This document shows positions 46,101 to 61,100 of a stretch of DNA of 64,000 nucleotides, one piece after another. The translations under genes and the position numbers were made by a program. The stretch spans positions 90,154,431 through 90,218,430 of the forward strand of contig NC_092461.1 of assembly GCF_047495875.1 (NCBI RefSeq), read 5' to 3'. The notes beneath the pieces were generated by a model. The model was not told the DNA's origin, made no database searches, and saw nothing but the letters and a program-made list of their open reading frames with translations. Within the stretch, counting starts at the first letter, position 1. Every line of letters starts with the position of its first letter. The DNA comes from Pithys albifrons albifrons (lineage: Eukaryota; Chordata; Aves; Passeriformes; Thamnophilidae).

Positions 46101-49100
46101 CTTTGAGTCCTGTGTCCAGTTCTGGGCCCTTCAAGTGAGGAAGGACATTAAGGAGCTGCAGGAGCTGGGATTGTTTATCCTGCAGAAAAGGAGGCTCAGA
46201 GAGGAGTGACCACTCTCTACAACTACCTGAAAGGAGGTTGTAGCCAGGTGGAGTTGGTCTCTCCTCTCTGCAACCAGTGATAGGAGTAGAGGACATAACA
46301 CAAGTTGTGCCAGGAGAGTTTTAGGTTGACATTAGGAAAAATTTCATCACAGAAAGGATGATTAGGCATTGGAATGGGCTGCCCAGGGAGGTGTTGGAGT
46401 CACTATCCCTGGAGGGGTTTTAGGGAAGAGTGGACATGGCACTCAGAGCCACGGTCTAGTTCGACAAGGTGATGTTCAGTCATATGTTGGACTCGATAAT
46501 CTCAGAGATCTTTCCCAACCCAATTGATTCTGTGATTCTGTAACTTTATATGACTAGTCATTTTCACAGTTCACAGCTCCCTATATGTGATAGATTTTGC
46601 TACACAAAAAAAATCTAATAATTTACGTTGAATTTTTTCAATATTACAAGATTGTTAGACATGAAGTAAAAAATATTTTTCAATGTTTTGTGTTTCTCAG
46701 TTTTTCTGTAAGAAGGAAACAATTTTAAATGCAATTCTACCTCTCGATCACATCCTATGTGCATTTTGTAGTCCTGAGTCTACATTTTTGTTACTGCTTT
46801 GGGTAATTTATTGATTGTTTTCTTTCTTGCTATGGCTGTATTTTCTTCAATCCTGCACAGAACTCTGTGAATTCTTTGTTTTATCCTGAGACAGTTACAA
46901 AATAATGTTACAGATGATAATGAATTACAGATGTTCAGTTTTAGCAGTATTCTATTAGTTGATACCTCTTTGAGGAGGGTTGAAATTTGAAAATTTAACT
47001 GCTTTAATTACCCTAACCCCTTGGTCTGAAAGTCCCAAGCAAACTGCTGCTGATCACTTTCTTATTCTGTTTGTTCAGTTCAAACTACATATTAAACTTC
47101 CCTGCCCTTCACTGTGTTGGTTTTGTCTGCAAATTTTTCTCTTTGTACTTTGAAACCTCCATTTCTGTTATGTACGATGTTTCATCTTCAGACACAATTG
47201 ATAAAGTTGCATTTCAGTTTTGCTTTTAAGTGCGGAATATTAGGAAATTGTAAAGAGGGAAAAGTCTGCAGCCTGTTTTGCGATGACATTTGTTTTACCA
47301 TCTGGTGCTTCCCAGTGTTGAGAAGTTGTAATAGGCAATTATGGTCATGCATGTAGGTTACAGTTGGTTTGATATCCAGGATATACCAGACTGATTCCAT
47401 AACTGCATATCGGTAACTAGAAAAAATAAATCATTTTAGTCTCATAATTCCATAGTTTATTTGTTATGTGAATAAATAATGGAAAACATATTGGGTAAAT
47501 GCAGGGAAAATTTACTTAAATTTTTTTGTGGTTTTTTTTAAGGTGAAGAATGGTCCTACATACAACTGTACAGAATGTAGCTGTGTCTTCAAAAGCTTGG
47601 GTAGTTTAAATACACATATCAGCAAGATGCACATGGGTGGTCCACAGAATTCTGCAAGTGCTTCAACAGATGTCTCTCATGTTACAGCGGTAAGCTTGGC
47701 ATGGTATATTGTGAAAAGGCCTTTGAAAGTTTCATTAGGTCTGTATCTTAGTTCCAGTAGTTCTTCAGATAGGTTAGAACTTTCAGAACTGTAGTTGTCT
47801 TTCGTCTTTTTCAAGTTGTGTGTGATTTCTGGTATGAATTTGCAGAATTAAATGTTGGGAGGATGTAAACTGGTCAAGTATAGGCAAAGCAGAATTTACA
47901 ATTTGAGGGTTTGGTTGAAAATACAACAGTTTAATTCTACAGCTGGTGCTTTTAGCATGTCATAGTAAATACGTGCCCATGTAATTGTATAAGCAAAGAG
48001 AGAGAAGGGAGACTTTCTCTAAAAAGGGATTCCAGGGAATTTAACAGGGAAGAGTAGAGATAACAAATGTTATGTCAGTTGCGTATTAGAGAGAATTATG
48101 TTTTTTATTTGCAACTTTCTATGTGAAACTGCAGATTCTTACTTATTTGTATTTTTTTATTGCATCATGAAGTTGGTACATGATTTGGTTAGCGCTAGTG
48201 TTCTTCTCTTAGAACTGGCCTTCATTCTGCTCAAAACTTGCAGAGCTGGTTTCACAGCAAATCTCCGGGGTAATAATTCTGTTCTGAAGTTTGTGATTAG
48301 GCTCTGTCATCCCTTGTTGCATACCTGGGGATAAGCAATGATTATGTCCTTATTAAGTACACACTTCAAAACCTGAGGTTTCCTGAAGTGCTGTGCAACC
48401 AAAGAATGCACTCTTGTGTGGTGCATGAGCGTATCTTGTAAATTATGGTTACTCTAAGATTGTTATTTGTCTTTTGCTGCATCAGTACTTATAGCTGGTA
48501 TTGGTTTCTGTTAAGTTGTGTTTATTTAACATATATAAACTATGAGTCAGTCATGCTGATTTTATGTGCTTTTGTTTCGCTCACATAGTCTCATTTTTCT
48601 GGGAAAATGAACTTTGCTCCTTTTCTGTATTTTATTAGCCATATTTTTCTTCTTTTTGACAAAGGTTTCAAATACTTTGTTTTCATTTCTTTGTAGGATT
48701 CCGTCACCCAGCCTTTAACAACATCCTCTGCTAATCTTTTGCAACCTGTTGATAATAAATGGAAGAATGTAAGTGTAAAATTTTTGCCACATTTTTGTGT
48801 CAAGATTAGGAGAAACTTTACAAGATTTTGTAGATTTTCCTTTAACTGATGAAAAAGGATATGCAGTGATCCTTTGTGATAAGTTGATCAGCTAACATGT
48901 AAAGGGAAGCTCCTTGGTGAATGCAGCTAGTTATACAGAGATGGGACAGGTCTTGAATGTATTACATTCCTGCATTTGTTTACATGCTCATGATTTTGCA
49001 TATAGTTCTGTTCAATAGCTCTTCAAAATGGAGGCAAACATTCTTCTATATAAAAAGACCAGAGGAGAGTAAGGACTCTTAAAACTACTGGGTTGCCCTG

Positions 49101-52100
49101 CCCTTCTGCCTTGACTGTGCAGGGATATCATGGTGTGGTTTGGGTGAGGAGGGAAGGAGCTATGTTCATAATGGTTGAGCTGGTTGGAATTTGGGCAGCA
49201 GTGAAACTCTGGGATTCAGGAGCAGCCATGAAGCTGGGAAAGGAGGATGCAGAGCTGACTTCCTGGAACCCCATGGCAAACAGTGGTGATGCACAGGCAG
49301 GTCTGTATGTGCCAGTCCCACTGAGAATGCTGGCATGTTTTGTTGCAGCTGGACAGCAGCTTGTTTGTCACCTGTTGATTGCAGCGTGATATGTCAGTGA
49401 CAGACCATCTGACTTACAGTCTCCCTTTCCCAACTTCAGCTACTGATTATCTACTCATGTACTAAGAATCCACAAAACGAAGAACTAGGAAATACCGCAA
49501 TATTGCTTTAAAGTTGCCATAAACAGTCCAACAACTTTTCATTTTACTTTTTTGCTGTGAATTCATTGTTCCAGGACCACTTAACTTACAGCTGGACAGA
49601 ACTGGTGTGAACTAATTCATTACTAATATTTTGTTGTATTAAATAATTATACTATTTCCTTTAAAGATTTTTAAAAAACATTGAAAGTGGGTGTTCTTCA
49701 AAAGGAGAATTTAAGTATTTTTTTCTGGTTTTTTGACCAGTTGAAATTAAAGTTCAAGTCTTGCACAGTCTCCTGCATTTTTCCAGATGTCCCCCACCCT
49801 AATAAAGCAATTTTGCTTTGTGTAGGGTAGTTTGTATTCAAAACCTCTACAGCAAATCAAGTTCCAGAGAGGAACAGATAACCTACATTTTTCTTAGGGA
49901 TCAAGAGGATGTTTTTGTCTTTTTCTTCTACTGAATCCAAGTATTGGAATTAGACTCTTGTGGTCAGTGTGTCATATTGTGTGGTTTCCTGTACTTGATA
50001 GAGCATGCCATGTTTTTTATTAGTGAGAGGTATGAGTTGGGAGCAATGGATCCCATTGCCTGCTCCTCCCAGAACTGCCTGAAATTGCCAAGCAGCTTTC
50101 CCGCCACTCTGTTGCCAGCCTGTGGCAGTACATGGGGTTGTTGTGACCCATGTGCAGGACCCAGCACTTGGCCTTGTTGAACCTCATACAGTGGCCTCTG
50201 CCCACTCATCTGTCCTGTCCAGATCCAGCATTGTCTATGCTCTGTATTTCCCTCTGGCAATTTTTGCTGTTTTCAGTTGTCTGTTTATATTGTTCACTAT
50301 TCATGAACTGTATTGATAATATAGGAGGAATCAGAGCCATCAAAATTCTTAAAATATGCTGTGATGTGTTTTATTATTGAGGAGATTCAAAGTGTGTTAG
50401 CTGCCCTGCCCAACAGATAAAATACTTAAGGGTATCCTCTGTTTTGAAGAAGAGGGAAAAATCTGTAGTCTCTCTAATAGGGAAGAGAGAAGAGAAAAAA
50501 GTTTTGAGGGTTGAGGCTAGACAAGTTGACACTGTGAAATAAAGTATGGAATTTTAGTGTGGGTAATTTACTATTGGAGCCACATGTTGAAGTTCAGTAG
50601 TAACAGAATAAGTTACCACAGTAACCTACTTGATTTAACAAACTGCTCTAATTTTTGTACAGTTACTATACTTGAAGGAGTAATTCCTCAGAGCAGTCAC
50701 ATGGTCGTGTTACACAGCAGATCAGACAAACCAAGGGTCATCACAAGGTCCACTATTCCAGTTGAACAAGTCTGGAATTTTGAAGCAGGAATAAAACACT
50801 TCATTCTCTATGCTATCATTCAAATGGAGTGTTGAAATAAGACTAGAAAGTGACCTCTGAAACTCATATTTTAATATTAATTTTAAAATTAATATTTAAT
50901 ATTAATGGTAACAAATTTTGTATGTGTGCATATGTGTATATTATTATTCAAAAAGGTAACTTCCATGAGATTGTCTATTAGCTGCTGTATAATGCACAGA
51001 ACACACTGGTTAAATACATGTAATATTGTAATTTTCATGTCAAAGATATTGTTCCTTCATTAACAATTACTTTTTCTCTTGCTAAAGCCTAGGAAAATTT
51101 TTTACATACTTTTAGTGTGGCATCCTGTTCTTCCTAAGAGCTTCCCTGCATTCTGTTTCAAGAAAAGAAATTATCTCTATAAAGACCTGTTACACTCTTT
51201 AGCAAACTGCTTTGCTTCAGTTCCAGTTTATTGCAGTGAAAATGGCATATATAGTGTGCTTTATATTGTAAGATACATATTGAAATATTTACAGCACTTT
51301 TGCTAATTTGGAATATGAAGTGATGGAGTCTTTCCATCTGTCCCATTGATGAGGTGAAAAAAGAACTAATGGTTTAATCAGCAAAGTAACGTGATATTCT
51401 TACATGCATGCAAGAGAAGTGAGATAAGGATTTGTTTTATATCATCTCATGAGAAGGTTTTAAGAATACCTCCTCAAATTTTCAAGCTAATGTTTCTGAA
51501 TTTATTTCTTTATAACTGTCCTTGACTACAGTGACTGTCAACTGTCTAGTGTAATCTGTCAGTATAAAGAAAACCTCAGGAGTTTTCAGATTAGGAAGAA
51601 ATATTACACGTGAACCCTAAGATTACTCTCTGCTAAAAATGGTCTAGAAGAAGGTAACATTTTGTATCTGTGTGTATGTATGTGGTTGCACGTGCACCTG
51701 GAAGTGATTATTTTTAGAGAACAGAAGTGAATATGAGAAGCAAATAACCAGTGTGTTCTATGATACTGAATTACAGCTCTAACCACTGTATAAATATATA
51801 TTCCTCTTTTCTACAGTAAAATAAATTATTGAAAGCAGTTGCTTCAGTAATTGTATACTCATGCCATGTATTTGTAATATGGAAGTTTATAAATGAAGGC
51901 AAACAGGAGTTCTTTATTTCCAGTTTTAAAAATAAATACCAAGGCTTTATATCACCTTTTTTATTTCGTATTGTTTTGCTATAGTAGCCTAAGATACAAT
52001 TATGAAATCAAATATTAAGAAACTGGATTTTTAAATGCCAAGTTTTTTAGTATTCTGACAGAATTTGATGTCTATTTTAATTTTTAAGAAGATTCTTCTA

Positions 52101-55100
52101 ATGCTAAGAGATTCCGAAGGTTGAAAGTTGAAGGGAAAAAGTTGGTAGTTTATTCTGAAAGGTTTTGATGTAACAACACAAATAATCTCATACAAAAAAT
52201 AGTCCCAACTAATAGAAGGTTATTTCTTCCAGTGGACCTGCTTGAGATAAATAAATGCGAACTTTAAAAAGATAAGCATGTTAGTGCTGATTATTTGTTT
52301 TCTAATTATTTTTCATGTTGTCTCTAGCTGTGGAATTCTGTAACTGATTCCTGTGTTTCGTAAACTTGCTGAAGGTTCAGTAGTTATAATAAATGTAATT
52401 CAAACTGTGAGCTTATAATTTCAAACTTGGAAGAACTCAAAAAAAAAGAGATATACAGATGCAATTCTTTAGTGGAATGAACAAACCTTGAATGAGAGCT
52501 CTGTATAATCCTTCTGTCTTATACAAGTAGATGTCTTTGTCAGGTAACAGACATTTCAGATAAGGGAGAATGACTTTTCATCTTCCTTTACAAATGTACT
52601 ACTGTGTATTTCAGGCTACACATTTTCGGTCTGCACTTCTTCAACAGACAGAAAACCAGGTGTCTCCAGGTGCTGCTCACCAGGGTCAGCAGGCTGTCAC
52701 TGATGTCATTCAGCAGCTCCTTGAGTTATCAGAACCAGGTCCTGTAGAAAATAACCAGCCTCAACAACCTGGTCAACAGCTCAACATTGCGGTGGGAATC
52801 AGCAGAGATATTTTGCAGGTAAGAGCTCTGTGTGAGAACAGCTTCACATTTCAGTGGCTTCTTTCTCGTTCTTTCACATATTTTAGTGAAATTGATTCAT
52901 AGTATTTTCAATTATAGCATTCCTTATGCATTTTTAAACAATTATCTGTCAAGAAAGAATTATTAAAGGTCTGTTGAATGGGTGTGGAATGCACCAAGAT
53001 ATCTTTTTGTATAATAATACAAAAGAAAGGTTATATGTATTGATGATTTGGCCTAGAAGAAAGCTTAAGTGCACACACCCATATATGGATATTTTTATTG
53101 ATCCCTTTAGCTTTTTTTCTGTTGCCTGGAAGCAGCTTGTGCCATGTCCTTAGATTATGACATGCTTAAATCATGATGACGTTTAAGAGGGGAAAAACAT
53201 TTTTATCTGGCTAAAAAATGAGAATGTATACATGGCCTTTACCCTGTTCTAATTAATAAGAGCTGTTTGAATATTTCCTCTTTGTGCACAAATTTTTTGT
53301 CTGAAGTCAGCCAGTGTTTTTCATAACCTGTCCTTGATATGTCTGGCAGTAGGAGACACTGTGTAACAGAAGAGATGCAGGACAGTAATTCAACTGTGTG
53401 TGCTTGTTCTGCAGCTTGCACCATGTAAAGGCACAAACAGAATGGGACAGGGCAGAGAATAATACTCATTAATATTAGTGGTAGCCTGCTAACCTTTAAG
53501 CTATCTTTTCTTCTCTGGTCTTTTAAGTACCATTTTAATTTCTTTTTGAAACACCTGAATGTTACATGTAGCTATTGTGCAGGTTCACCATGTTACGTGT
53601 ACTGAGTTCTCATGTCTGGTACCTGATGTGTTGTTGTAGAAAATAATGATACATAACTATGATCCTGATAGCTATTTTAAAAAAAACCAAATTGTTTGAT
53701 GAAAGTCAGCTGCTGGCAAATGTATAAGTGCAGGACATCCAACTTAAAATCTAGCAGACAACCAGAATTCAGTGTTGTGTAATAATGTGTTCGCACATTT
53801 GACATCTAGCAGAAATTCTGTGAGAATGAGATATTCCTTTAATTATTTTTCCATTATATCTTTCAGGAAGTTAGTTGAGAAAAGTTGGGGTAACTGTGTT
53901 CTTTGTTAATATAGAGTTTTTTTGTTTTGGTTTGTTTTTTTTAGCAAGCATTAGAGAACAGTGGGTTGTCTTCAATTCCTGTCTCTACACATTCTTCTGA
54001 CTGCAGCCAGGCTAAGACTGCTGGGCCCCAGGATCAGAACACAGATATCCCAGCTCTCTCGAATCATCAAACCGATTCTAATAATGCAGAACAAGATAAG
54101 GAGCAAGAGAGTACAGATAAACTGGATAAAAAAGAAAAAAAGTTTATTAAGAAAAAATCGCCATTTTTACCTGGTAATGTTGCCACTGCTTTCTATTTTT
54201 TGTGCTGTAAAGGCTGTACTATTTGTGGGTGTGTTTATGGCTCTATAAAGGGATTCCCCAAAATGAGCTGTGGATCAGTTGTGGACTTCGTTTGTTCTTG
54301 TCAAAAACATAGTGTGATACAAACAAGAGTATATGTAACTTATACTGATACAAAACCGTGTCAGAATGGCATTAAGTGAAACTACACTGCTAAGTCTTTT
54401 GGATTTAACAGAAGAGGACAAAAAAGGAAAGTGTATGAATCTTTTTTCCTCTCTTTCCCATCATCCTTCTCTGAGAAGGATTGGGTTTTCATTATGTGTC
54501 CCAGAGCAGACAGTTCTTGCAAGCACTATTCTTCCTCTTCAGAAGTGAGACCCTGCAGAGGTGTAAGTGCAGTTCTGCTGCCTCGTGCAGATCATCACTG
54601 ATCTTCCTTGTAGGCAAGGATGAAGGTTGGCAATGGATAATACTTTGTGTCACCTGTCTCTGAAATCACAGGACTGATGTGATACTGTCAACATAAATAC
54701 ATGTTAGTATTCTGTCTTCCTACTGTGCTATGTATGCAAGCCTGATTTTTGTCTCCGGATGCTTAAATGCAACTTCAGTTTTAAGGTTGCTCAAGCTTTA
54801 TGGCTGCTAGAAGTGGTTTGTTCCAAGGAAAGCCATCATACTTTAGTGGCTTGCCTGGTAGGAGCAGTGCTATAATAAGCAGCCATTTTGCTGCAGCTGC
54901 AGTATCTTTACAGGTACGTTGAGGTTGCTTTTCTTTTGCAAGGGGTGGAGAAATTGATCCAAAGTCAAAAACTCATCTTGTTCGGCAAAACTGTGGTAAA
55001 AATCAACATTAGTGTTTTCCTCTGGTAATAAGTACTTTGTTTCTTGTGTGCAGCCGTAATAACTCTCTACCTCTGACTGCAAATAAAAAGGTCACTGCTG

Positions 55101-58100
55101 TACAGTCAAATACAACCACCTTTGTTTTTCAGTAAAGTAACATGACCTCAGTGTGTTGACATGGTTTGCAGAAAAAAACCACTATCTGATATTGAGCAGC
55201 ATATATTAATAAAAAACTCTTGATAGGATTTAGAAAGTTCTTTTTTGGGTTTTTTTGTGAAAAAAAACCATCCTGTTACCTTAGGAGAGAGCTTAGGGTC
55301 CTTGGATCATAAAATAGCTCTTCTGAAAAAAGCAGCCTTAAATTGTAAATATATCAGAAGGACTTGTTATGCAATTTTTGTTCCCTCAGGAGTTTACAAA
55401 ATGTAATCTAAGTCTGAATTTGAAGAAGAGAGTGTCATGCAAAGTATCTCCTCCAGTTAGATAAGTGTTTAGTACTTTAAATAATTTGCTGTGTTTATGG
55501 TTGAGGATTTAGTCATTGCTGGATAATTTTGTGTTAGATATAGTATTTTTAAGTTAACAGGTATATTGCATTACAGTTACATTTTGCATTTTCAAGTGTC
55601 ATAAAAATTGCATTGTTTGAATTTCAAGAGGATTCTTTTGGGGTTTGTTTTTGTCATTCCAGCCCATCACCATTTTTTGTGAAGTAGAATGTATTTGATA
55701 GAGAAGTAACTTGTCTACCTAAGTGTGTTGTGATGGCGTCTGTTTCACAAAATGTTTTTGTAGTTTGATTACTTTGTATAATGGAGTCAGTGCAGTGGAA
55801 TTTTTGAAGAATTGTTAAAAGGTTTAAAGTACGTTCATTTCGATATTCATTATTTTAGGTTCTATACGTGAAGAAAATGGAATAAGGTGGCATGTTTGTC
55901 CCTATTGCTCTAAAGAATTTAAAAAACCAAGTGACTTAGTGCGCCACATTCGCATTCATACCCATGAGAGGCCATTCAAGTGTCCCCAGTGTTTCCGCGC
56001 CTTTGCTGTTAAGAGCACTCTAACAGCACACATAAAAACACACACTGGCATTAAAGCCTTCAAGTGCCAGTTTTGTATGAAAAGCTTTTCCACCTCAGGG
56101 AGTTTAAAAGTTCACGTTCGTCTACATACAGGTAAGTCCTCAAAATTGCTTTTCTTATTTTCTGTGATGTGGTTGAGACCTTAAATGAAAAAAGACAATG
56201 TGAAATATTTAAGTTGTAGACTTGTCTATCATATCATTGTTATCTATCAGAGAATGTATAATTTTTAGTGTCTTATATGATGAGTAGTTTTTTGTCATAA
56301 CTTTCTAGTGTTTCATGGCTTTGAAACAAGCTCTTAAAAAAGCCACAGAAATTTGGTTTTCTGGTGATGAATCAACTGTTTTCCCTTTTTAATATCACTA
56401 TTGAGTGTATTTAATTGTGCTTTTTAAAGAGCCATACTCTTAACAATTTGAGTTCTTAACCCCATTCATCTTTTGTATTTACTCTGCGTCTTCCCTCCCC
56501 TTCCATGCACTCTTTGATAATTTCACTGTATCACTCAGAGCTCTTTGGTTACTTCGATTTTGTCTTCAACATTAAAGTGTTGTTTCATGTTTTCACCAAC
56601 TTAACTGTTTTCAGTATCTTACACTGCATACACCCTGGAACTCCTCCTTTTGTATGATCTGTGCTTACATCATATGTGATGTCTTCAATACCTGTTTTTC
56701 TATGACTGAACCATCCTCTCCATAGAGAAAAACGAATCTCCTGCTTTTGATGGACTACCTGGTTGTTTTCCACATTTCTTCCTTTGTTCATACAACTAAA
56801 CAGTGTTTCAGCAAGATAAACCCATAAATGCGCTGTTCTTTCATTTCATTCCTGTTTATGTAATTACCTTCTGCCAAAGTATCATTCTTTAGTGAAGTGC
56901 ATTTGTTGTTCAATGTGTTTTATAGTTTGATGGCCTTAATCCATGAAATACCAATGTTTGATTCATCTGCAGAAAGTTTTTAACTTTACTTTTTCTGTAA
57001 ACTTGCAAACCAGCATTCTTGTTTAAAGTCAGCCTTACTTTGTAGAAGAATTCAGACTCATTCAGGTTGCTTGAAAAATAGGTAGTGCATTATTTATGGA
57101 ACTGGTCTGTAGTTTCATGTGATGTTCTAGTTACTGTATTGTGAAGAGAGGTTCATTCTTGTACGTTTTTTCCATCTGTGATTTTTATCAAGCTTTCTTC
57201 AAAATGCTGGGTCATATTTCCTAGCCTTTTAAGTCCAAGACTTTCCCTTGAACAAAAGCTGAAAGTTGTTCAGCTTTGCCCGTTTCTGTAACTTGCCAAG
57301 TTCTCCAGTATCCTTTTCAAGAAGAGATTTCTGCTAGGTTTTGCATTATAGAAGTCTTCCTTTGAGAATTCTGGTTGGCATGCTTTTTTGACTGCTTTCA
57401 AACAATATTGACTTTTTCAGAGACTGATCTTGAATTTCTTTATCACACCACTGTTCCTCTGTTTTATCCTCTTATATAATACATTTGTCTATGTTTCTTA
57501 CAGTTTTTTAAAAGGTTTTTTTGGAAGGACTTTTACCTGCTACCTGCAGTTCTTAGGATAGTCTCTGGAATATTTGAAATTTGCTCTCACTTATGCATCA
57601 TTTAGTTTCTTGATAACAAAGGTGTTTTAAGTGATTGTGTTTCAATCAATTATCATTTAATTGTTGCTTTTTATTGGGGTTTATGGATCTGTTTTGAAAA
57701 CCTATTTAACAATAAACACTGTGATCAAAAACAAAAAAGCAAGTAAGAAAATCAGTATTCTAAAGCTACATTTCTAGGTTGATGGAAATAAAATCCCAAA
57801 CTAACATTTTTTTTCTTTTTAATCTTTTGCAGGTGTTAGGCCTTTTGCTTGTCCTCACTGTGACAAAAAATTTAGAACATCAGGCCATCGGAAAACTCAT
57901 ATCACTTCACATTTTAAACATACTGAACTAAGAAAGCTGCGACATCAGCGTAAACCTGCAAAAGTTCGAGTAGGAAAGTCGAGTGGCCCAGTACCAGACA
58001 TTCCTTTGCAGGAGCCCATACTAATAACTGATTTAGGTAAAGAGCAAGTAAATCTATACTCTTTTGAAATTTGGATTTCACTGGAATATATATATATGTA

Positions 58101-61100
58101 TATAAAGGTCACAGTTCAAGCAAGCAAACATATTCAAAGCTTACTTGTAAAGGTGCATTTTGAAATAAGTCATCAGAAACAGTCAGTCTTCAGAAAAGTG
58201 CCATTATTTTATGGTTTGCTTGCTCTAGAATAATAAGAAGAGTATTTTTTATTTCCAATGAAATTGTATAATCCTTACCAGAAAAAAAATATGTGCATTT
58301 TCCATTAGGAGAGGAGTTGAATTTAACTATTATTAGACTGTTGGTATAGAAAAGATGACAGACAGTTCATGACCTAGATTCATCGTAACATGATCATGTT
58401 TATTCAGATTCCAGGTATTAATGAGTCAGTGGGTTACAGAACTTTACAGTGTTTGTGAATGGCCTCAGCTGAATTAGTGGTAATAATTAGTGGTCTTATT
58501 TCAAAAAAGGGCAGCAAAATTCTTGAACCTGCTATGGAGAATTTATACAATTATTTTGATTCTGTTGTAAAATAATTGTCACAACATTACGTAAATCCAC
58601 TTTTTGGGAGGAGGTAAGTTGTTGTACAGCACAGTCAAGACGATATTGTTGTCCAGTAGAGGTCAGTGTAGTAAGCAAGGTGTTTACTCTTAGTTTGACT
58701 CTCCAGTCTGCTAATCCCTGCCTTGTCTGTTGTGTAGTCATCTTTACAGTAGAATCTGCTATTGGTAATGTCTTTAGCTTATACTGGTAAAATCTTTACC
58801 ACTCTTTAAAAATCCTTTAGGTTTTGCTGCTTTCAGGAGTTACTGAAGTCAAGAGTAGGGGTTATTTTGGTATCAGTTATAAGAAACTTGTATTTTTAGG
58901 GTGGAAGTAAAACTTAGCTGACAGCTTCAGACACTTAGATCACACAGTATTTATTTCTTGAGTGAATCCTGGAAACTGATACAGTCCTTTTTCTGATTTT
59001 GAAGAAAAACCGTGCTTAAATACAATTAAGATCTGCACAGTGAAAGTCTGGTTTTGGAAAAAGATGAATATTAACAAGAAATACTATAGAAGTTGTTTCC
59101 TACGTCACTAATATTGGAATGTTCAATGTAAAAATAAGAAATTCTACTGTTTGTCTAGAAGGTGTCATGTTTTTTCAACCCCCTAACAATATTTGCACAT
59201 TTCTACACACCTGCGCCCCCCCCCCGAAAAAAAATCTGAGTTCTTTTAGAGGTGTTGAAAACCTAGTATTGTTGCTCTGTGTTTTTCTTGGAATGGCACC
59301 TTTGTTAATACATATGTTACTTTTTAAAATAGTCTTTATTCTTCTAAAAGCCTATGAAAACCAATCTGCAAACTCTACCTGTTTCAATGTTTGTTTCATC
59401 TTCCTTCATTAGTTTATGATATTCAGTGATTAGGAAATGCAAAAAAAATTACTGTAATTTTTTTCAAGGCTTTTCTACGCTTCCAAAGATGGAACTAATG
59501 GGAGGAAAAATACCTTTTTATAGAATGTTCCCATTTGGGACTATTGCTGACTTGCTGTGTCCAGAGTACCAACAGCTCTGTCTTAACAGTTTGGAGAAAT
59601 ATTTCATTCATCTGAGTTTAACAGGTTATATAAATAGTTTAGGAATGTTTTATTAGCAATTAGTTATTTATATAATATTGATTATTTCTGTTTTATTATG
59701 TATCTTATGAGAAATTTCTGCAGACAAGAGCCATTGTAACCTGGAACATGCTCACAAGTTAGTCAGCTCTCATTCATTCAGGGAGTTTATTGAATTATTC
59801 TGATCTTTTATGATCAAAAATAACAGAGCAAATATTTGCCATATTTATCACCTCCTGTATATTACTACTAATTAGAAAAGAATGCCAGAAATAATTTTAA
59901 AAGTAGAGTAGTGGTATTCTGTTTGATGGGTTTTATAGTTTGGGGGGTTGTTTTGGGAATGATTGTTGTGGTTTTGGTTATTTTTTTGTTTGTTTTTAAC
60001 AGAGGATGTTTTTACTACACCAACTGAGTGAGTTGGGGAAGGTGAAGGAAGTTTTGACATTTACATACACATAAATATATACATGTATAACATACATATA
60101 AAAACATTTTCAAGTCTGAGACAGATGTAGTTGTTATTTTTTATTGTTGCCATCCCTTCTCAAAATTGACAGAATTCTCTCTCCTTGTCTTCTGCTCTTT
60201 TCAATTACATTTAGGATTTAGCAGAAACCTTTCAGGCTTTCCTTTGTGAACAAGAAACATAGCAAGCTAGGTGAAGCAGTCTGAAGAAGGAAAATACAGT
60301 ATGCATTTGTGGGGAATATTTAGGGCCATTACAAAATCTTTTTACTGCATATTTGTGGAAACTTTCCATCATTTCATCAGCCATTGTAGTATTAGTATTG
60401 TGATGGGTACTTGTGAGTTCTTAGTTGTGTGAATGATGATGAGTTGGTTCACTTGAGAAGTCTCCTGTTGTCCCCGTTCATGGAGTTGTCCTGGTGTTTG
60501 GGATTACACCTTCTCTTGTCTGCCTCTGAGACAGCCTACTGCACTACCAGCTCATTGAAACTTAGAATGGTTTGGGTTGGAAGGGACCTTTAAGATGTTT
60601 TAGTTCCAACCCCTGCCATGGGCAGGGACACCTTCCACTAGACTGGGTTGACTGACACCCTGTCCAACCAGATCTTCAGCATTTCCAGGGATGGGGCATC
60701 CACAGTGTTTCTGGGCAGCCTCTTCCAGTGCCTCACCACCCTCACAGTAAGGCATTTCTTCATAACATCTAATCTAAAACTGTCCCTCTTCAGCTTAAAG
60801 TCATTATCCCTTGCCTTGTGATATCACTACTTGCCCTTTTGAAAAGTCCCTGCCCATCTCTGTTGTCCGGCCCCCTTCAGGTACTGGAAGGCTGCTACAA
60901 AGTCTCCCCAAAGCCTTCTTTTCTACAGGCTGAACAAGTCCAACTCTTTCAGCTTGGACATTTAGTAGTGGGAACTTCTATCTGAATTTCAAAAATGACA
61001 CTTTACTGACTTCAGGGACCAGTGTATAAAAAGCATTTGTTTAAAAACATTGTTTTGAGGTTTTGGGTTTGGGGGTTTTTTTCAATAATTTTTTGGAGGC

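Larger units (their letters stand above)
48769..52614 (+). other. ZNF236: ZNF236 intron 8
   Basis: 3.85 kb, GTAAGT donor and GTATTTCAG acceptor, phase 0. Contains a CR1 fragment at 50095-50225 and a 24-bp perfect AT palindrome at 50873-50896. A GC-richer segment at about 49085-49390 is unassigned. Confidence 0.88.

Noticed and set aside
49093..49389. GC-richer open frame of 98 codons in intron 8
   Set aside because: No homology I recognise and no matching splice sites. Probably a chance frame in an unassigned old insertion.
53961..54379. Extension of the exon 10 frame to 54379 as one long exon
   Set aside because: The family protein continues from ...KKSPFLP to GSIREENG..., which needs the donor at 54174 and exon 11 at 55859. 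The extension encodes unrelated Cys-rich intronic sequence.
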